Part shown: in pieces, positions 6,750 to 7,930 of the stretch
How the letters are laid out: each line of letters starts with the position of its first letter
Numbering within the stretch: position 1 is the first letter of the stretch
Assembly: GCA_023428085.1 (NCBI GenBank)
Contig: JAEYZK010000144.1
Span: forward strand, 1-7,930
Length of the DNA stretch: 7,930 nt
Origin: Pseudomonadota bacterium
Lineage (GTDB): Bacteria > Myxococcota > Myxococcia > Myxococcales > Anaeromyxobacteraceae
Direction of reading: 5' to 3'
Notes under the pieces: model-generated
The model's input: the letters and a program-made list of their open reading frames with translations, nothing else
What the model was told of the DNA's origin: nothing
The model's database searches: none
Program-made: the position numbers and the translations under genes

Positions 6750-7472
6750 TCACCCCTCCCAGCTTCCCCACTCGTCCGCCACGTCCGGCTCGCCGGGGCG
6801 GTTCCGTTCCTTCCACGTCGTGATCTCCCAGCCGCGGCGCTCGGCGATCTCGCGGAACGCAGGCTTGGGGTTCACGACGACCGGGTTGCCCACCGCCTCG
6901 AACAGCGGCGTGTCGGCGACGGAGTCGGAGTAGAGGAAGCTCAGGCCGGGGTCGAGGTCGTACTCCGCCAGCACCTTCTCGACGGCGGCCCGCTTCCCGT
7001 CCCGGAAGACCACCGGCGGCACGAGCTCGCCGGTCAGCCTTCCGCCCTCGATCCGTACGCGCGTGCCGACGGCCGCGTGGACGCGGAGGTGGCGGCCGAT
7101 CTCGTCCACGATGTACTGCGAGGAGCCGGAGGCGATGACGACGAAGTGCCCGGAGAGGAGGTGGCGCCGGAGCTGCCGCATGGCGCCGCTCGTGATCCGC
7201 TTGCGGAGGTGGCGCTCGAAGCAGAGGTGCGCGTGCGCCTTCACGAGGTCCGCGTACAGCCCCTGCTGGCAGGTCGACCCGGCCTCCACCATGTCCTGCT
7301 CGGTGAGCCGATCGCGCGCGTACTCGTAGATGAGGCGCGGGATGCGGGACCGCTGCTCCGGCCGCATCACCTTCTCGCTGTAGAGGTACCAACTGAAGAT
7401 CGTGCCCGAGTTGCCGTCGAGCAGCGAGTCGTCGACGTCGAAGATTGCGGCGGTGCGCGAGAACGGGGTCAT
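6750..7472 (-). CDS. HAD-superfamily subfamily IB hydrolase (phosphoserine phosphatase-like)
   Basis: A 240-residue protein carrying the four HAD motifs. Motif I is 'IFDVDDSLLDGNS', with nucleophile Asp12 and acid Asp14 followed by DS where DGT is commoner. Motif II Ser115 is in 'VVIASGSSQYIV', motif III Lys160 in 'FRDGKRAAVEKV', and motif IV is 'LYSDSVADTPLFEAVGNPVVVNP' with Asp183 and Asp187. The helical cap between motifs I and II fits subfamily IB, which includes SerB and CicA-like proteins. It probably removes phosphate from a small molecule or lipid head group, but the substrate cannot be read from sequence. No PlsC acyltransferase domain is fused, unlike some relatives. The frame continues to an ATG at 7556, but those extra 28 codons include a dispersed-repeat-like element (PLTLRLSKG). 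The ATG at 7472 is therefore preferred, as it lies ten residues before motif I. Neither start has a well-placed ribosome binding site; a GGAGGG lies about 20 bases before 7472. Confidence 0.86.
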   Translation of the reverse strand: MTPFSRTAAIFDVDDSLLDGNSGTIFSWYLYSEKVMRPEQRSRIPRLIYEYARDRLTEQDMVEAGSTCQQGLYADLVKAHAHLCFERHLRKRITSGAMRQLRRHLLSGHFVVIASGSSQYIVDEIGRHLRVHAAVGTRVRIEGGRLTGELVPPVVFRDGKRAAVEKVLAEYDLDPGLSFLYSDSVADTPLFEAVGNPVVVNPKPAFREIAERRGWEITTWKERNRPGEPDVADEWGSWEG

Positions 7473-7500
7473 GCGGCGCGTTCGCCCGCTCGCCCTCCGA

Positions 7501-7529
7501 CCCTTCGACAGGCGCAGGGTGAGCGGACC
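7501..7529 (-). repeat. Short dispersed-repeat-like element upstream of the HAD gene
   Basis: The + strand begins CCCTTCGACAGG and continues into CAGGGTGAGCGG. Translated on the minus strand it gives LTLRLSKG, a peptide recalled as a frequent mis-annotated tail or extension in many high-GC bacterial genomes, caused by a widespread partly palindromic intergenic repeat. It contains a CCCT (7501-7504)/AGGG (7516-7519) inverted pair. One copy only is present here, so repeat status rests on recall. The rest of the 160-base region 7473-7632 holds the hairpin at 7585-7616 and no other gene or convincing promoter. Confidence 0.55.
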
Positions 7530-7584
7530 GTTGGGTCCTTCGTCCCTGGCGATCATGCCACGGGCGAGGTCGGACCACGAGCGG

Positions 7585-7616
7585 AGCGCCGCCCCCGGAG
7601 GGGAGCGGGCGGCGCT
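7585..7616 (-). terminator. GC-rich hairpin downstream of the right-edge gene, possible terminator
   Basis: AGCGCCGCCC (7585-7594) and GGGCGGCGCT (7607-7616) are perfect inverted repeats: a 10-bp all-matched stem with a 12-base loop. It lies 16 bases beyond the stop of the minus-strand gene ending at 7633, in the right place to end that transcript before the HAD gene. No T-run follows the stem in the minus direction, so if it terminates it is a U-tract-less type; it could instead stabilise the mRNA 3' end. Confidence 0.5.
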
Positions 7617-7632
7617 GCGCTGGGATGATGGC

Positions 7633-7930
7633 TCACTCCGGCTTCGGCTCCGGGGCCGCGGCGGCCGAGGGCTCGGCGGCGGCCGTGACGGGCTCGGTGG
7701 AGGGCTCGGCGGCGGGCGGAGGCGCCTCGGGCACGTGCGAGGTCTCGGCGGCGGCGTCGTCGTCCGCGGCCGACGCCTCGGCGGGCGCGGCCGGCTTCTC
7801 CTCGCCCTTGCCGGTCTCCTCGAGCTTCTGCGCGAGCGCCGCGAAGGGATTGTGGGTCAGCGCCTTGCGCTCCGAGGGGCGGTGCGGGCCGGTGTCGCCC
7901 GGGAGACGCGGGCCGGTGTAGCCCCGCTTC
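7633..7930 (-). CDS. C-terminal part of an unrecognised protein with an Ala/Pro/Glu-rich tail (5' end outside window)
   Basis: The minus frame is open from the right edge to a TGA at 7633-7635, giving 99 full codons with almost all third positions G or C. That pattern is much better than in the opposing + frame (7625-7921), so the minus strand is coding. The visible part starts with a Gly/Pro/Arg-rich stretch (KRGYTGPRLPG), followed by 'RPSERKALTHNPFAALAQKLEE', the only segment that looks like conserved globular or helical sequence. The remaining 60 or so residues are low-complexity Ala, Pro and Glu with a DDD cluster, probably a disordered acidic tail. No signal, membrane segment or catalytic motif is visible in this portion. 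Family unknown; the NPFAALA segment is the best handle for a search. Confidence 0.7.
   Translation of the reverse strand, partial: KRGYTGPRLPGDTGPHRPSERKALTHNPFAALAQKLEETGKGEEKPAAPAEASAADDDAAAETSHVPEAPPPAAEPSTEPVTAAAEPSAAAAPEPKPE

Noticed and set aside
7543..7556. TGGCATGATCG on the minus strand as a sigma-54 or sigma-70 promoter for the HAD gene
   Set aside because: The second half of the sigma-54 consensus is missing, and only a weak -10-like CATGAT with no -35 is present.
5620..7578. Minus-strand open frame of 652 codons across tatD and the HAD gene
   Set aside because: Out-of-frame translation of both genes with no recognisable domain; the HAD motifs lie in a different minus frame.
7077..7628. 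Plus-strand open frame of 183 codons opposite the HAD gene
   Set aside because: Antisense shadow of a gene with four intact HAD motifs; no motif of its own.
7625..7921. Plus-strand Ala/Gly/Ser-rich open frame at the right edge
   Set aside because: Third-position G/C bias favours the minus strand here, and the + product is the antisense of the Ala/Pro/Glu tail.

Overview
The window is extremely GC-rich with strong G/C bias at third codon positions, dense gene packing and GTG starts. This, together with the gene content, points to a high-GC proteobacterium-like organism, most likely a myxobacterium of the Anaeromyxobacter type. That placement is made from recall of codon style and gene order, not from a database search. 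No mobile element, CRISPR array, tRNA or rRNA was seen.

Layout. Positions 2-1294 (+) hold the 3' part of a hybrid sensor kinase with a C-terminal receiver. After a 51-base gap with a candidate promoter there is a tightly packed run of four housekeeping genes on the + strand: holB (clamp-loader delta', 1346-2452), holA (clamp-loader delta, 2439-3857), metG (methionyl-tRNA synthetase, 3854-5938) and tatD (metal-dependent nuclease, 5935-6732). Every junction in this run overlaps: 14 bases, then two GTGA start/stop overlaps, each preceded by a purine-rich ribosome binding site. This indicates one translationally coupled transcript. A four-unit heptamer repeat supplies the end of tatD and fills the gap to a convergent minus-strand gene for a HAD-IB phosphatase-like protein (6750-7472). 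Upstream of that gene lies a 160-base region with a dispersed-repeat-like element (7501-7529) and a strong GC hairpin (7585-7616). The right edge (7633-7930) carries the C-terminal part of an unrecognised minus-strand protein with an Ala/Pro/Glu-rich tail.

How the genes relate. delta and delta' are two arms of the same clamp-loader pentamer, so their coupled translation may help match their amounts. The holB...metG...tatD grouping resembles the arrangement recalled for Firmicutes, with holA sitting where a PSP1/RicT-type gene is often found. The kinase, the HAD protein and the right-edge gene have no evident link to the replication/translation operon.

This is mostly an ordinary housekeeping region, and no convincing new system was found. 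The points most worth a second look are a large insertion in delta, the heptamer repeat that makes the tatD stop codon, and a repeat that creates a spurious N-terminal extension on the HAD gene.
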